Source of the DNA: Zhengitettix transpicula
Taxonomy: Eukaryota; Arthropoda; Insecta; Orthoptera; Tetrigidae
Assembly (NCBI GenBank): GCA_037074705.1
Contig: CM073590.1
Span: 44,396,395 to 44,460,394, forward strand
Length of the DNA: 64,000 nt
Reading direction: 5' to 3'
Part shown: positions 1 through 12,604 of the stretch, piece by piece
Numbering within the stretch: the stretch's first letter is position 1
How the letters are laid out: each line of letters begins with the position of its first letter
Program-made: the position numbers and the translations under genes
Notes under the pieces: generated by a model
What the model was told of the DNA's origin: nothing
Database searches by the model: none
The model's input: the letters and a program-made list of their open reading frames with translations, nothing else

Positions 1-484
1 GAAATTTTTTTTTAACTATTAGTGAACGGGTATAATTTAGGCTCTCTCTATGGAACGGAGCATTAATTGACTCGATTAAGTTACATCATACCAGTTATAA
101 TTAAATTAAAATTCCGTCGGTATAGGTAGGGAAAGGGACGTGAAATGTAAATGTTAAAAAATGTGACGCACTCGAAGCTAAGCTAGTTAAGCAATAAAAA
201 TGCCCGGTTTACAAAGCGTAAGGATTTCGTCGTGGCGAAAAGCTAAGAATGATACCTTGACATTATTTACAGCTTATCATAACTTCAAAACAATACCTAA
301 CCCATAATGTTCTCAAATTAATTATAATTTTGCACTAAATTAATTTTAAAATGTAAATAAATAGGTAATAATCCAAATTATTCGTATTAGCGAAACCTGT
401 TCATTACATTATATACAGAGATTTGTATTAAATCGTATTGCTCTAAGCCTGGTGGTAATTCAAGTGCAAAAAATACTTAAAAAA

Positions 485-712
485 TACAGGGTCGAGCAGA
501 GAAAAGAGCTATTTTGAAAAGGTTGTATGAAAAATGCCAACAATTTTTCCAATTACCGTAATTAAAAGCGGACGTACGATGCTGAGATGTTCACTACCCC
601 ATTGCTACTGAATCTTAAGGGAACATAGCCGACTGCATCCCCGCCACGTTCCATCTACTGAGCTCGGTTCCCGCGCTTTTCAAAATCGCTCTTTTATCTG
701 TAACACACTGTA
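485..712. repeat. Short inverted-repeat element (MITE-like)
   Basis: The two ends are imperfect inverted repeats of about 37 bases. The left end starts TACAGGGTCGAGCAGAGAAA and the right end, read on the minus strand, starts TACAGTGTGTTACAGATAAA; both then run into a shared AAAAGAGC-ATTTTGAAAAG block. There is no coding capacity in the 228-base unit, so it would be non-autonomous. I see no clear target-site duplication. The family is not identified. Confidence 0.5.
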
Positions 713-2437
713 CATGACGGCAGTCGACCGGGTAACTCAGAGGTCCTGGGATCGATTCCGGTTGAGTTTTTCAATCCTCATCCTTTAATACATAAATATT
801 ACAGTTTAAGTTTCAGTCAACGGATGTTCTTGCTTCCCTTCTTGACTAGCGTTAGAAATTTTCACGGCGCAATATTGTAGACGATTTGGTATGTGACAAC
901 TATAAGCTAATAATTCATATTATTTGTAATGATGAACTTTTATAAGGTATTTGTATGGTGGGGTTTTGATAAATAACTATTGTCTGTATTAATCACAAAT
1001 TAAATTTATTAACATATTTTACATTTCATTTTACTACAACTAATGACCTTTTTTAATTACAATGATTTACAACTTTTCTTTTATTATTTCGAAATTTCTA
1101 AGATATTACAGTACTTACACAATTTTACAATGGAGCAAAGTTAACAAACAATTAAATTTAGCACTTTCAGTATAGCAATGATGCTCGTATTAGGGTTTTT
1201 AGTGGGCCACAAATGAACGGAACCTTAAAATATATTTGGCAGAACTGATAATGATGCAATAATTATTGATATAAATACATAAATTTACTATAAATCCACC
1301 AATATGGTACAAAAATTTAAGTCCGAATCATCAACTCCAATCCAGTTACATAGCTTCCAATGGATTGTACATAAAAGAGTTGCATTCACAGAATGCACAG
1401 TTAGCGAAATAACGTGTACTAGCACGAACTGACAGAATACAAGTCGCTCTCGCCCGTCGTCACTTTCCGACTGACACTCCAAGAAGAAAGGCTATATAAA
1501 GGGTAATCCACATAGTGGCCGCTCCCCCCTTATAACATAGGAAAGGGACTGAAAGGGGGAACGCGGAAAGGTAGAGAAAGGCCCCTGGGATGTAGTTTTA
1601 AGGATCCTACCCTGCAATTCGCCGATAAGTGATTAAGGGAAAACCCGATAAAGACATTCATCGGGTAGATCGGGCACTTGGTACTTGTCCCACGCCATTC
1701 CGAAGTCGGGATAGGGGTTTGCACTCCCTTCTTCGTCCCTTGACCAGTTTAGAAGGCAGCTGGCCGACTATTCCAATAAAACTTCTTATTAAAATAAATA
1801 ACATCTGTATAATAAATATTAAACTGAAAAAGTGGACCTCAAGGTGTTTTAATTTCAATTTATTTATATCTTTGAGATATTCAATGTCATAAATACTATC
1901 CTGTGTTATCCTAAGTAATTTATGTATGTAGCGGATGTAACTTGCGTCCAGTTTTCGGTTCATCTGACCTTCAGGAGCACTGTTAATATTTGGAAATTTG
2001 TGATTAAAAAGTTTTAGCGTAGGTGAATCATCAAATCATTGGTATACACTGTTCCTCAGTTCTTTGTAGACTGCTGGGTGTGAAGAACAAACAACTCAAG
2101 CACCACGCAACTCAATTTGCGCCGACTTTAACTTGTTTTCATATTACGCATATTGTAATCTTGAGAATAACACGTATAAAACAACAACGAGAAAAAACTT
2201 ATTAATTTTAATATTTCATTGTCTGGTAATCGGTCACGCCAATAACTCAACACGTCTTAATTCTGAAAATATAATACGTCAGAGTTAGATGTATACTAAT
2301 CAGTTACATAAATTAAAAGACAAATTTAAATGATAAAATAATAACACACGACTTTTCTGAAATACTTGCTATTTTGTCAGGAGATTAAAAATCTCAAGAG
2401 CCGCAAGCAAAATGGATTGCAGAAACGGTGAGAGGTA
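713..2437. other. No gene recognised
   Basis: AT-rich sequence without a supported gene. A GC-richer patch at about 1500-1790 differs in composition from its surroundings and may be a relic of a mobile element, but I recognise no protein or RNA in it. The short ORFs here have no visible domains. Confidence 0.4.
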
Positions 2438-2443
2438 TTTATT
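2438..2443 (-). promoter_or_regulatory. Candidate poly(A) signal of the ionotropic receptor gene
   Basis: AATAAA on the minus strand, about 230 bases beyond the receptor stop codon. In AT-rich DNA this hexamer is common, so the assignment rests only on position and orientation. Confidence 0.3.
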
Positions 2444-2673
2444 TATCACTTAAATTTTACTGCTAATTGGACACTTCTTTATATAATTAACATACGTCCT
2501 AATTCTCTCGCCACTTCTACAGATAGAATAATTATTTACATGGCAGGAGAATGTAGAAAATATGTTGTATACAGAATTTTTTAGATTGCCTGCTCTAATA
2601 CTTTCTTACTTGGAGCATTAAATGTAAGAAAACTACAAACATTTTCTGAGGATTAGATAATCTGTGTAACAGC

Positions 2674-4491
2674 TTAACATATTTTTAGCAAATACGCATA
2701 CTGAATCTCACATAAAAAAACTGCGATACTAAGAGAAGCCCCTATGCATAATATATAGAATATTACTTGCAAATGTTTCATTTTTAACTTCGTGTCTTTT
2801 TCGTGTTTCCTATTCTTCTGATTAACAACGTCGTTCCACCATTTGTCTACCAATCCTGATTCCTGCATTTTTCTTATTAATTGATTGAAAGATTCCAGAA
2901 GTACTGAACCTTTCTTCAATTTAATACTGGTGTCAACGGACCATAATATTTCACCTAAAGGTTCCATTTTTGGATATTTCTCGTTTTTAAAATTAAAACC
3001 AAAGCTATAGTCAAAATCAAAGTCAAGCCACAAAATCCCTACTTCAGTATTTTGATCATCATTCCAACAAGAGTGAATATCTTCGACAACAATAAATTTA
3101 TTAATTGCTTTTTCATATTTCATATCATTCATTTTTCGTAAATATTTCAGTACGTACTCACTTGTGCACAGTGGTAGAGGAGATGAAATAAGCTGGGCAA
3201 TATTAGTGATTTTTCGCATCCAATCAGGATTTGTTAAATGTCCAACTAAAGAAGATTGATATGCTGTATATACTTGCATGGCATAAATACTATATAAAAT
3301 GAAAAATATTTTTAGTGTATTTGATCGTGGTACTCTAGCAACTGGTGCAGCCAAAAGTATGGGCCAAACTCCCAAGAGAATATGTTTTAATTCAGGTGGA
3401 TCAATTGGTTGAATCAGAGCATAGAAAATATAAGCAGAAACGAGCATTGTAATAGCAACAAGCAACCAACACATAGACTGAAAAGGTTTCACCATACTTT
3501 CAAAGCCTGATAATTGCTCACTTGCTGGTACATACCACATGATGTGTGTGAAATGATAACCTATAGTTGAATCTACATCCTCACTAAATGCCTTTACAAC
3601 TGGCACCCCAACAAAGTACAGATCCGATATTCCTTGTCGCAAGTCCATTGTCAGCCGGAAAGAATCATTTGGTTTTCTAACTCTGTACTGAATTGTAAAA
3701 TTCATTCTTCTGCTCAATTCTTCAAACATAAACACTTCTAATCCCCCTGTAAAATATTGTTTCACAACGATGTTTGAAGTATTTAAAGTTAACGAAGTAT
3801 TTTTTGATGTAATTACGAATGGTGGTTTTGAATATGTTGAAGCAGTAATTGGGCAGGTGTGAAGGTTTTGTAGACCTTTTTGTTCAAAAATTTTGTGTTT
3901 AGTTACAGTTTCACAATTTCCAAGCGAGACAGAACGTGGTGGTGAGTTACATTCCTTTTCATCATATGGAAGCCAAGTGAATGCTTCTGATTCATACACA
4001 ACTATTACATTAAATATATTTTTTGACCACAGAATGTGAAATATCTCATCAGCCCTTTTGCGCTTCTGAAATGCTATGACTAAGCGTTTTTTATTGTTCC
4101 AGAACTGCATTTGAGGTAAAATACCAAGAACATCACGTATGTCAGATCCATTTTTATATTCATCTATTAAAACAATAAAGCTCATACACGTATCAAATTT
4201 ATTCATATTTATAAAAGCCTTTGCTTCGCTGACTACATAAATGCTCCAAATTCCTAGATGATGCACGTCATGGTAGTAATTGTAAAAGTTATTAACTGCT
4301 TTGAATGAATCAATTATTATAGATTCTTTGCTTCCGGAACTATCTGTTGAAGATGATGTGTACAAAACTAAACTGCAGGCAGCCGGAAAGAATTTCTTAA
4401 TAATATTATACCAACAAACATTCATGTTGAACAGTTTCACTCTGCACACAATGAATGAAACTTGTGTCACACCGAATGAGGCAAGAGCCAC
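2674..4491 (-). CDS. Divergent ionotropic receptor (variant ionotropic glutamate receptor, chemosensory)
   Basis: Uninterrupted 605-residue ORF with the layout of insect ionotropic receptors. A variable N-terminal region (about 1-205) leads to a lobe opening with NLHTCPI at 209-215, like the conserved start of the ligand-binding region in this family. Membrane segment M1 lies at about 337-358, a short pore-type segment at 370-383 and M3 at 393-415. The M3 end, YTAYQSSLVGHLT, corresponds to the SYTANLTSFL region of glutamate receptors. The second ligand-binding lobe spans about 417-560 and a last membrane helix 575-595. Family members are ligand-gated cation channels in sensory neurons. The lack of introns and weak conservation of glutamate-binding positions point to a divergent rather than a conserved co-receptor type. 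The first ATG is taken as the start; a second lies at residue 23. No clear signal peptide is visible, so an upstream exon is possible. TATA-like sequence lies about 50-75 bases upstream. The reading frame is intact, so the gene is probably functional. Confidence 0.92.
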   Translation of the reverse strand: MALASFGVTQVSFIVCRVKLFNMNVCWYNIIKKFFPAACSLVLYTSSSTDSSGSKESIIIDSFKAVNNFYNYYHDVHHLGIWSIYVVSEAKAFINMNKFDTCMSFIVLIDEYKNGSDIRDVLGILPQMQFWNNKKRLVIAFQKRKRADEIFHILWSKNIFNVIVVYESEAFTWLPYDEKECNSPPRSVSLGNCETVTKHKIFEQKGLQNLHTCPITASTYSKPPFVITSKNTSLTLNTSNIVVKQYFTGGLEVFMFEELSRRMNFTIQYRVRKPNDSFRLTMDLRQGISDLYFVGVPVVKAFSEDVDSTIGYHFTHIMWYVPASEQLSGFESMVKPFQSMCWLLVAITMLVSAYIFYALIQPIDPPELKHILLGVWPILLAAPVARVPRSNTLKIFFILYSIYAMQVYTAYQSSLVGHLTNPDWMRKITNIAQLISSPLPLCTSEYVLKYLRKMNDMKYEKAINKFIVVEDIHSCWNDDQNTEVGILWLDFDFDYSFGFNFKNEKYPKMEPLGEILWSVDTSIKLKKGSVLLESFNQLIRKMQESGLVDKWWNDVVNQKNRKHEKDTKLKMKHLQVIFYILCIGASLSIAVFLCEIQYAYLLKIC

Positions 4492-4828
4492 TTCGTAAAA
4501 TATTTTCAGCTTACATGATGGTGCAGTTTTCTTAATGGATATATAGCATGTATATAATTATATAAAATGAGGGACGCATAAGGAGCTATCAACTATGAAT
4601 CCAATATTTTATTGTATGTGGGAAGCTTTTTATGACGATAAAAGTTAATGACAAACCCTGTAATGTACAATCAATAAAAATTAGGCTCTAAAGCCTTAGA
4701 GCATCATTATATTTCAATTTCGTTCTTCAGTCGGAAAGCAATAATTTAAAATTAACGTGACTTAAGAACACAAGAACTAAGCTTTTATTATTATGATCCA
4801 CGATTGGAATTAGTTGTCAATTTGAATA

Positions 4829-4844
4829 CACACACACACACACG

Positions 4845-4894
<50 letters not shown>
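4829..4894. repeat. (CA)n(TA)n microsatellite
   Basis: About 20 CA units (one interrupted by G) pass directly into about 13 TA units. Confidence 0.95.
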
Positions 4895-4899
<5 letters not shown>

Positions 4900-5035
4900 A
4901 CATACTCACCCTTTTTTCGTCAACTGGATACAGTTACCTTTATTGTCAGCTTGACTCGTCGGTAGAGCAAATTTATAAAGGAAAGTATAGGAAAGCTGAT
5001 AGCCAGTTAATTTAAGAAATAATTCAACTTTATAA

Positions 5036-5850
5036 TATTTACTAACTGGGTACGCGGCGTTGCCCGGGTATTTATTTATTTACGCCCGAAAAGGTATTTA
5101 ATTTCCCATTAAACTATAAGAGAAGAAGTAATTTAACCTAACACTATGTAGAGGGAATACTAATTTCATCATAAGTCATATATACTCCCACTACCAAATA
5201 TTATCAAAATTATTCTTCAAAAAATGTGCTCGGTACCCTAATACAGACAAAAATACACGCACTACCTTGAGGGAGCTAATCATGACCCAGTAAAAATACT
5301 ACCGGGACCATTGAGAGTAACTCGGAACTTTAAAATAATCAAAATTATTTGCCATTCTTTAAGAGAGTAAAAAATATGTCAACATTACTTTGTAAAATTA
5401 AGAGAGTTAAATACACTCCCGGTCTGCAAAGGAAATAAAAATACTCATTTAAGAAAAAGAAGTTCCTTTACTTTAAGAGAGTAAAAACTAGTCTCCGTAC
5501 CCTAATTAAGTAAAAAATCCTCCCGGTACTTTAACGGAGCCAGAGATATTCCCAGTATCTTAAGAGAGTTAAAAATAGTCCCTATACATTAAGGCACAAA
5601 AAAATATCTCGATACTCTAAAAATGTGAAAAATACTCCTTGTAACTTAGAATTATTTAAAATGCTACCCATTCTATCCCAAACTCTATAGGTGATAGGGG
5701 TGTTTTACCGATAAAGTGTTTGTTTCGAAAAGTAAGTATTATCTGTATAAAATATGACTGATTTCGCTATACGTCTTTAAGATTGTACGCGGAACATTGT
5801 TTTCTGTTCTATCCCTGCTCCTAATGGCATAACTACAACTAATCAGCTTT
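5036..5850. repeat. Composite repeat, copy 1: GC-rich motif, tandem ~30-bp units, conserved flank
   Basis: Opens with a GC-rich palindromic motif (GGCGTTGCCCGG, about 5057-5068). Then come many diverged units of about 29-31 bases, roughly 5190-5660, with the core AAAATACTCCCGGTACCTTA followed by AGAGAGT. A unique flank follows at about 5670-5850 (CTATAGGTGATAGGGGTGTT, then GTCTTTAAGATTGTACG). The same order of tandem block and flank recurs at 9055-10040, so the two are copies of one dispersed composite element. No coding capacity is visible. Confidence 0.75.
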
Positions 5851-7720
5851 TAGATTATTATTATTAAAATGAGCGACTTCTATAACCCCCGGATTGTGTC
5901 CACTAAATATGCCCCCGTGCCATGCCCAAAAATGTTGAAATTATACACAAAAACACTATCAATCGCATTGACTTTCGAAAATATTTATTCAACACAAATA
6001 TCGGTCGTGTTTTCATGTTTGAAAATTTCCACTCTCTTCCCGCCCTACCCTTGAGGGTTAAACGGCAAGTTCTGCATCAACTACAGAACCAAAAATAAGT
6101 TGAAGTCTACCTCTACTGCCGAAGAGGCGAGAAAATGTAGGACGTCAACCTTGAACCAACAGCGACAGTTATGATTATCTTAAAACTGAGCTAATAGGTC
6201 GCTCCTCGCAGTTTCAAGAGCGACGTACCCGACAGCTACTGACAGACAACTCGTTAAGCAACAAATATTCGTCGCAGATTTGCGACCTTAGCACGGAATC
6301 GCCCGATTGAGTGGACTTGCCTACATTGCGATTGCAGCGTTTAGCTGCCTCATTTCAGGTAATAGTACAGTCCCAACCTCACGTTCCCCTGACCGAGGTC
6401 GCTTGAATAGTCGACCGTATCGGAATATACGACAGTCGTTTAAATAATATCAGGGATACCATTGTTTGAAAGATCTTTCATTTGCCGATAATTGTGGTCG
6501 GTATACGGTAACTGGCAGATTATGTTGACCACCTGCCACTTTTAAGCAAATATTCTATGATATCGCGCTGAAATCGATAGTGGATCAGAGCAATATAGAA
6601 AGGTACTTTACCACGATAGCAGAAGTTATTTGTTTATACGTATACGGGTAAATGACGCTATTTAACAACATTTGAACAGTGTTATTCATGATGTATGGTG
6701 TAAGAGTCGTAGCATCAACTTTCAACATCTCGTGAAGTCAATTCGAAGAAGACTGGCTGGCGTATTGATGACAAAAGGTGTCTCATAATAATAAGAGTAT
6801 GAGCCATTGTCACCTGATTGTTATTGTGGGGGTCGCAGAAATTCTCTCTGTGAAGGCCAGTTGATGGTCCCCTGCAAAATAAGCGAGCAATAGCAGTGGA
6901 CATATTAGGCAACAGAAAGGTACACATCTACCCGGTGCATGTCTTACGTCTTTCTAAAACTAGCTGAAGAAATACAAGTGATTGAAGAGCGACCTCCCGT
7001 GGTACGGTTTGATATATGTGCTCAGATCTAGTTCTCATTTCGACGCCGGCAAAAGTGGTGGTAGCCCGACTGCTGCATAAATGTGATGTAATCTTCACCG
7101 AACTTGACACTGCTACCACCAGTTTACGCCGCTAGCTCCGAGTATAGTTGTCCGATCACTTGCACCATCGGTGTCCTGCAGTATCGCCTGGAGGCGCAGA
7201 ACTCTCACTTCTACCTTGTTTCTATTTTTATTTTTCTCAAAAGTTTAACATTTACGGAGGGTTATTATAATGGTTATGAAATTAATATATATTATTGTTG
7301 GAAGTGAAAATATGTAATTAATAATGTTCAGAACACAACGCCGACAAATTTAAGTTGGTAGCTTTGTTTTGTGTTTTATTTGTTTTTGTGACTGTGCTGC
7401 ACTCGGAGTTAGTTGATATCTGACCACCATACGAATTAGACGTTTTTCTCATTTCGCTGCAACAAGCTTACAACTTATCTGAAAACTTACAACAATTATT
7501 GTTCAATTCCAAATTTAGATTTGTTTTGTCAAAAATGCTCCGGTACCGTCAGAGTCAAATATATTCGCGGTACATAGAAAAATCAATAATGTGATATGAT
7601 AGTGCCGTGATCGACACGTGATGAAACCGGCAAGGTAAATAATATTCATGAAAAGAGAATATAATACGTCTATATAAAATATAATAATTAGATGAACTAA
7701 CCAACTACAGACAAAATTAA
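5851..7720. other. No gene recognised
   Basis: Intergenic sequence of mixed composition. Short ORFs occur at 5869-6054 and 6715-7307, but none shows a domain, splice context or family resemblance that I can support. Confidence 0.4.
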
Positions 7721-7912
7721 GTGACAGCTATGATGCCTTATTGTTATTCTAACTCTTCTGCTTTACCACAGTTGGTGCGTTTTGCTTCGCTTTTGAGTTT
7801 GTCAACAGTAAAGTGCGGATGTGTTGCTCCAGGCTCTCGTGTTTTTTCGAATCACTTGACGAAAGGTACAAGGGTCCCAGAAACGTTGTATGCTATTAAT
7901 ATCTTCACTTAA
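7721..7912 (+). repeat. Dispersed repeat R1, copy 1
   Basis: About 190 bases matching, on the opposite strand, the segment at 61384-61590. Shared blocks are CCTTATTGTTA, a stretch containing GCGTTTTG/CTTCGCTTTTGAGTTT, and a 3' block CCAGAAACGTTGTATG. A related copy lies at 47358-47570. It contains no supported protein; the 63-codon ORF here is incidental. Confidence 0.7.
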
Positions 7913-9054
7913 TTTTGTCTGTAATTTCATCTACTTATTAAATAATATTCTTGCAGTGATATTGTTCATTCAGGTCCGGCACACTTCCGTTTCAATGTTA
8001 ATAGTTTTGTAGCCCTATGCTTGTCGTGAAATCCAGATTCCTTACCGACGATAGGTTTTTGTTTTCACTGACGTGATTTTTATTTATTTCATATTATTAA
8101 TTTTTTTAAATTTTCATTTAGTCATTCTACGTTTAAATTGATATTGTTGCATCAGAAACATGAATGACTAAAAACGTATTGAGTTAGTGCGCCACTACCT
8201 CGCGTTGTATGATGTTCAATCCTAAATACGTGGTCACAGAGTTAAGTAATATTATGTGGAGTAAAGTAGGAGCGGAAATGAAAACAACAAGTAAGAAATA
8301 CTTGTATACTTAAGTTAATTAGATTATTATAATGTTAATTGAACATTTGACAACTATCACACAGCATCAGAAGTGATTTATTCATGGAATGTTTATTTAA
8401 CAAAAAATGCATCTGTCATTGCGTTTCCTCCTTGGAAATGTACATTTTTTAGAGTTTGATCCGAAATTCTAAAATCCATAAGCTAAGCGTAGTTATGTAT
8501 TTCTATAGTATTTTTGAATAAAATTGTACAGTAAGCGGGTGGACCAAATGATAAATTCTACGTGCTTGGGTAGTGCCTAAATCCGCCGATAGTTAAGTCT
8601 ACATTTTTTAGATAAAATACCAAATGTGTTTTCTCAACCTTACGCTTCCCTTCGTCGAAACTGTCACCTGGTTAAGGTGTCATGTAGGTTTCAACAGGAA
8701 ATGCCTATAATAACGTGTTGAACGTGTGTAAAGCATTTGTCATTGGTATTATAAAATTAGTTGTATATTCAGAGAACTTTCCGCCATCGTCAATTAATTC
8801 ACTTAACGGAGTCGTATACTCTCTTTGGTTGATCATTTTTTCCATGCCTGAGGACCCATATCCATTTTTTCACTAGCTCTTCCTATTCTTCAACCAAACC
8901 AGAGCAATCGTCCTCTGAGAGCAACGCTATATTGGGTACAGAAATTAGCTCGTAAGCGACGGGACAAACACTGTCGATTGAAAATCACTGTGAGACCATA
9001 TTTGGTGAAATTATGAGTCCGCAGGCACTATCACATTACTGCTGTGTGTGAATT
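7913..9054. other. No gene recognised
   Basis: AT-rich intergenic sequence with no protein, RNA or repeat structure I can name. Confidence 0.4.
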
Positions 9055-10040
9055 TACCAACCCTCGTACCCTAGTAGAGTTATAAAATTCTCTTGGTACC
9101 TTAAGAGAATCAGAATTACGCCAGCTGCCTTGAAAGAAATTAAAATAATCCCGGAAATAAGAGAGAAAAAATACTTAATTTAAGAAATGCAAAATTACTT
9201 AAGAGATCCGTGCATACTCACGATACCCTTATAGAGTGAAATATTCTGCCCGCACCTTAAGAATGTCAAAACTACTATCGGTATCCTAGTAGGGTAAAAA
9301 ATACTTCCGGTAAATTAAGAGAGTTAAAAATACTCCCAGTTTTAAGAGACTCAATAATACTCTTGTTACCCGAGTAGGAACAAACATATTCCTGGTACCC
9401 TATGAGAGTTAAAATGTCTTCCGGTACCTTGAGAGAGTCAAAAATACTCCAGTTCCCTTAAGGATTCAAAAATACTACTTATTTTAAGAGAGTGTAAAAT
9501 AATACCAGTAGCTTAAGAGAATCAAAATTACTTTCGGTATACCGTAGGGGAGTCAAAAACACTCCTGGTGCGTTGACAGAATCAAAGACACTCCTGCTAA
9601 CATAAGAGAGGTAAAAATATTCCCGGTAAATTTAGAGTCAAAAATAGTTTCGATACCCTACAAATGAAAAATAACCGCAACCTCAACCCTAACCGTGTTT
9701 TATTAATCCAGTATTTGTTCCAGGGACCTTTGATAAAAGTTGTCTTCTTCAATGGCATAAGGGATTGCGTTTAGGCATTGTCAGCTTCCAGAATGACACT
9801 ATCCAACTATACGGCCTGAAAAACTTATCAATTGATAAGTAATTGTCTGTTTAGAATATCTTTTAAATGCCACCCATACCACCCCCACGTCTATAGGTGT
9901 TAGGGGTGTTTAACGCAGTGTGTTCTTGGATAGTAAGTAACGTGAACAAAATTTGGTAGAAGTTGTTCCACGTGTTTAAGATTGTACGTGAAACTTTGTT
10001 TTACCCCCTTCTACACTTACTCCTTAGGGTTGAAATGTAA
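9055..10040. repeat. Composite repeat, copy 2
   Basis: About twenty diverged units of 29-31 bases at roughly 9060-9665 share the core GGTACCTTAAGAGAGTCAAA followed by AATACTCC. A flank at about 9870-10040 contains CTATAGGTGTTAGGGGTGTT and GTTTAAGATTGTACG. This parallels 5190-5850 in unit sequence, order and orientation. Part of the flank motif is also seen near 20150-20200 and within the insertion at 21575-21945. Confidence 0.75.
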
Positions 10041-10159
10041 CGTAACCGGTAAGTTGTATGTCTGAACTTTCATTACCCGGGATTCGACACCAACCTCGTT
10101 TGTTTTCCCGTTATTTTTATGTAACGTCCCCATACCAGTAAGGGTTCCTCCTACCTACG

Positions 10160-11515
10160 CCGAAAGGTGATTCAAATTCAATTATTGGCTTTACAACCCT
10201 GGATGGGTTTATTATTCCTTTCTCCCCTGTCATTCGCCAGTCGTCTCAATCCTCGTACTCCCATTGTCCTCATATCCTCCTCAACTCCGTCTATCCATCG
10301 TAACCGAGGTCTTCCTCTTATTCTTCGACCCTCCGGTTTCCACAACATAATTTTCATAGGTGTTCTGCTCTCACCCATCCTCATCACATGTCCAAACCAT
10401 GCAATTCTTCTGCTCTTCACGTACCTCCAGAAATTTGCTTGATTAATCAGATTGTCCAGCTCATGGTTCATTAGAATCCTGTAGCTACCATCATTATTCT
10501 TTTTAGGGCCGTATATCCTTCTCAAGATCCGTTGCTCAAAAGTACCTAACATCTTTTCGTCCGTACTTGTCATGGTCCATGTGTCGCATCCGTAAGTCAC
10601 AACCGGTCTTATAATGTTTTTTTTTTATATTTTGAGCTTCTCGTTGTTATTAAAAAAATTAAAAGATTTTTGACCATATTAAGTTTTTATATGCATAATA
10701 GCATCTAATTCCATTTATTATTCGAGTTTTAATTTCGTTTGAGATTATATTTAAATTGTTTATTTGTGAACCGAGATAAGGGAATTAATTTACTTGCTCA
10801 AAGGAAAACTCCTTTACTTTCAAACTCTCAAATTTCTTGTTTTGCGTTGTATTAATTTCCAAATCTATTTCCGCTTATTTCCAATCTCTTATTTTGGTAT
10901 CATTGCATAGTTTGGTTATGGTTTCCTTTAGCTAGACTGCTCTTCTACTTATTATGGCTACATCATCTGCGTAGGCACATATTTGAAGTGTCTTAATACC
11001 TATATGCCCGGACGTGTCTATTTTTCTAATTGATGCATCCAGGTTTAGGTCAAATATTATGGCTGATAGCGCATCACCTTGTCTTACGCCACTATTAATA
11101 GCAAACGGTTTCGTATATTCATTATTTACTCTTTCTATTGCTTTGGATCCATTCAATGTGGCTTTGACAAGCCTTATTAATTTTGCGGGGATACCCAATG
11201 CTGCAAGGTCGTTTATCATAGCTTCTCTATTTATGCTGCTCGATTCGCCAAATCAGTTGTAACAGGTGATATATTCTATTCATTAAGGATTCTCCTCCAT
11301 TCTTTAATAGCTCTGAGTTTATACCGTCACTTCCTGCTGCCTTGTGATTTTTTAAACTCGCAATAACTTGAAAAACTTCTTTAAAGGTTGGGTCGTTAAT
11401 TTCAGGGTCTACAGTGTAATATAAAATTGGTTCTACCAGCTCATTACTCTTGGTAAATATATCATTATAATATTCTTTCCATCTGTCTAGGACTTCCTTT
11501 TTTTCCCGTTAACAC
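10160..11515 (-). pseudogene. LINE-A, 3' half: reverse transcriptase and C-terminal region (broken)
   Basis: Minus-strand remains of a non-LTR retrotransposon. Going 5' to 3' there is a linker with EVLDRWKEYYNDIF and the KNHKAAGSDGINSELLKNGG block typical of LINE reverse transcriptases (about 11515-11270). The palm follows with GVRQGDALS and an intact YADD catalytic box (about 11090-10950). The C-terminal region ends in RRIYGP, RIAWFGHVMRM and GRPRLRW (10600-10178). Stops and frameshifts break the frame in several places, so it is dead. The 5' part continues beyond the LTR insertion at 12655-13535. The clade is probably one of those with an apurinic-type endonuclease (RTE-like); I cannot fix it further. 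Confidence 0.85.
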
Positions 11516-11531
11516 TTTACCATTATATCCT

Positions 11532-11537
<6 letters not shown>

Positions 11538-11578
<41 letters not shown>
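11538..11578. repeat. (TA)n tract left of LTR-1
   Basis: About twenty TA units directly abutting the TGTAATGCC start of the LTR-like unit. A second (TA)n tract borders its other end at 12607-12651. Both lie inside what was LINE-A coding sequence. Confidence 0.9.
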
Positions 11579-11581
<3 letters not shown>

Positions 11582-12604
11582 AATGCCAATTAATTAAGAC
11601 ATTAATTGTTTGAACATAAAATTTAAATTGTTTGAGAAATCCATTATAGCGGCAGGAGCTTCCAAAGCGACAATGTAGCCCAGCTCTGTTCCTTTGTCGA
11701 AAAGTCGAAAATGGCGTGTACGTGCTAAAACTCGAGACGATAGTTTAGTTGGTGACTAGAATTTAATAGAGTTAGTTGGTGCCGGGACATTTCGGAGGAC
11801 GGAACAAGTGATACTAGAGCAGAGACTAGCCGTCGTTTAATTTATTATTATTAGACAAAGTTGTGAGTTGAAGACAAAGTAAAACATTCACGGAAGCATT
11901 ACATCGAAACTTGCTAAGTAAAAGCAGTTTTACGTTTGTAGTCAGCCAGGAAAGAAAGACAGCAGTTTACGTCCATAGCCAGCCAGAAATAGTAAAGTTG
12001 CAGTTAAAGTCCCAAGCGGTAAAAGACTAACAAATCACAGAATTCATATAAGGCAAGCAGAATAAAGCAAGCAGTCAACAGATAGCTGACAAAAGGAGCA
12101 TCATCCGAGTTCCTGACATCCTATCAATTTTGACTAGAATCAGTGTAAAATCTGCGAATCTTAGAATCAGTGTAAAATCTCGCAATAGTGTATCTTCGAA
12201 AACAAAAAGGAATGCTGGAACCAACTGGAAAGATGTGTTACAAATTACAAAATAATGATTTATGTAAACTCAATTAAAAGATAGAAGTCAGATTTCGTTC
12301 TATTTTAAATTGTTAATCAGAGTTAATCTCTTTACTTTTTAATTTCGTTCTATTTTTAATTGTCAAGTTAATTTCTTTTCTTTTTAGTTTACTTCTATCG
12401 ACGTATTGTTTAGGTAAATGTGATTTGTTTGTTAATAAGATTTTTAAATCAAATTGTTGAGTCCATTATCAAACCCAATGAAGACCCCGAGAAATTAATA
12501 TTTTAAATTGGAATCATCTTTTGTTGCCACAAAATAAATAAATATTTTGTTTGTTAAATTAAAATTCTTTCATTTAATTAAAACCCATTAATAGTTTATA
12601 TTAC

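Noticed and set aside
740..775. tRNA B-box-like GGGATCGATTCCGG
   Set aside because: No A box at the right distance and no cloverleaf can be drawn; at most a SINE remnant.
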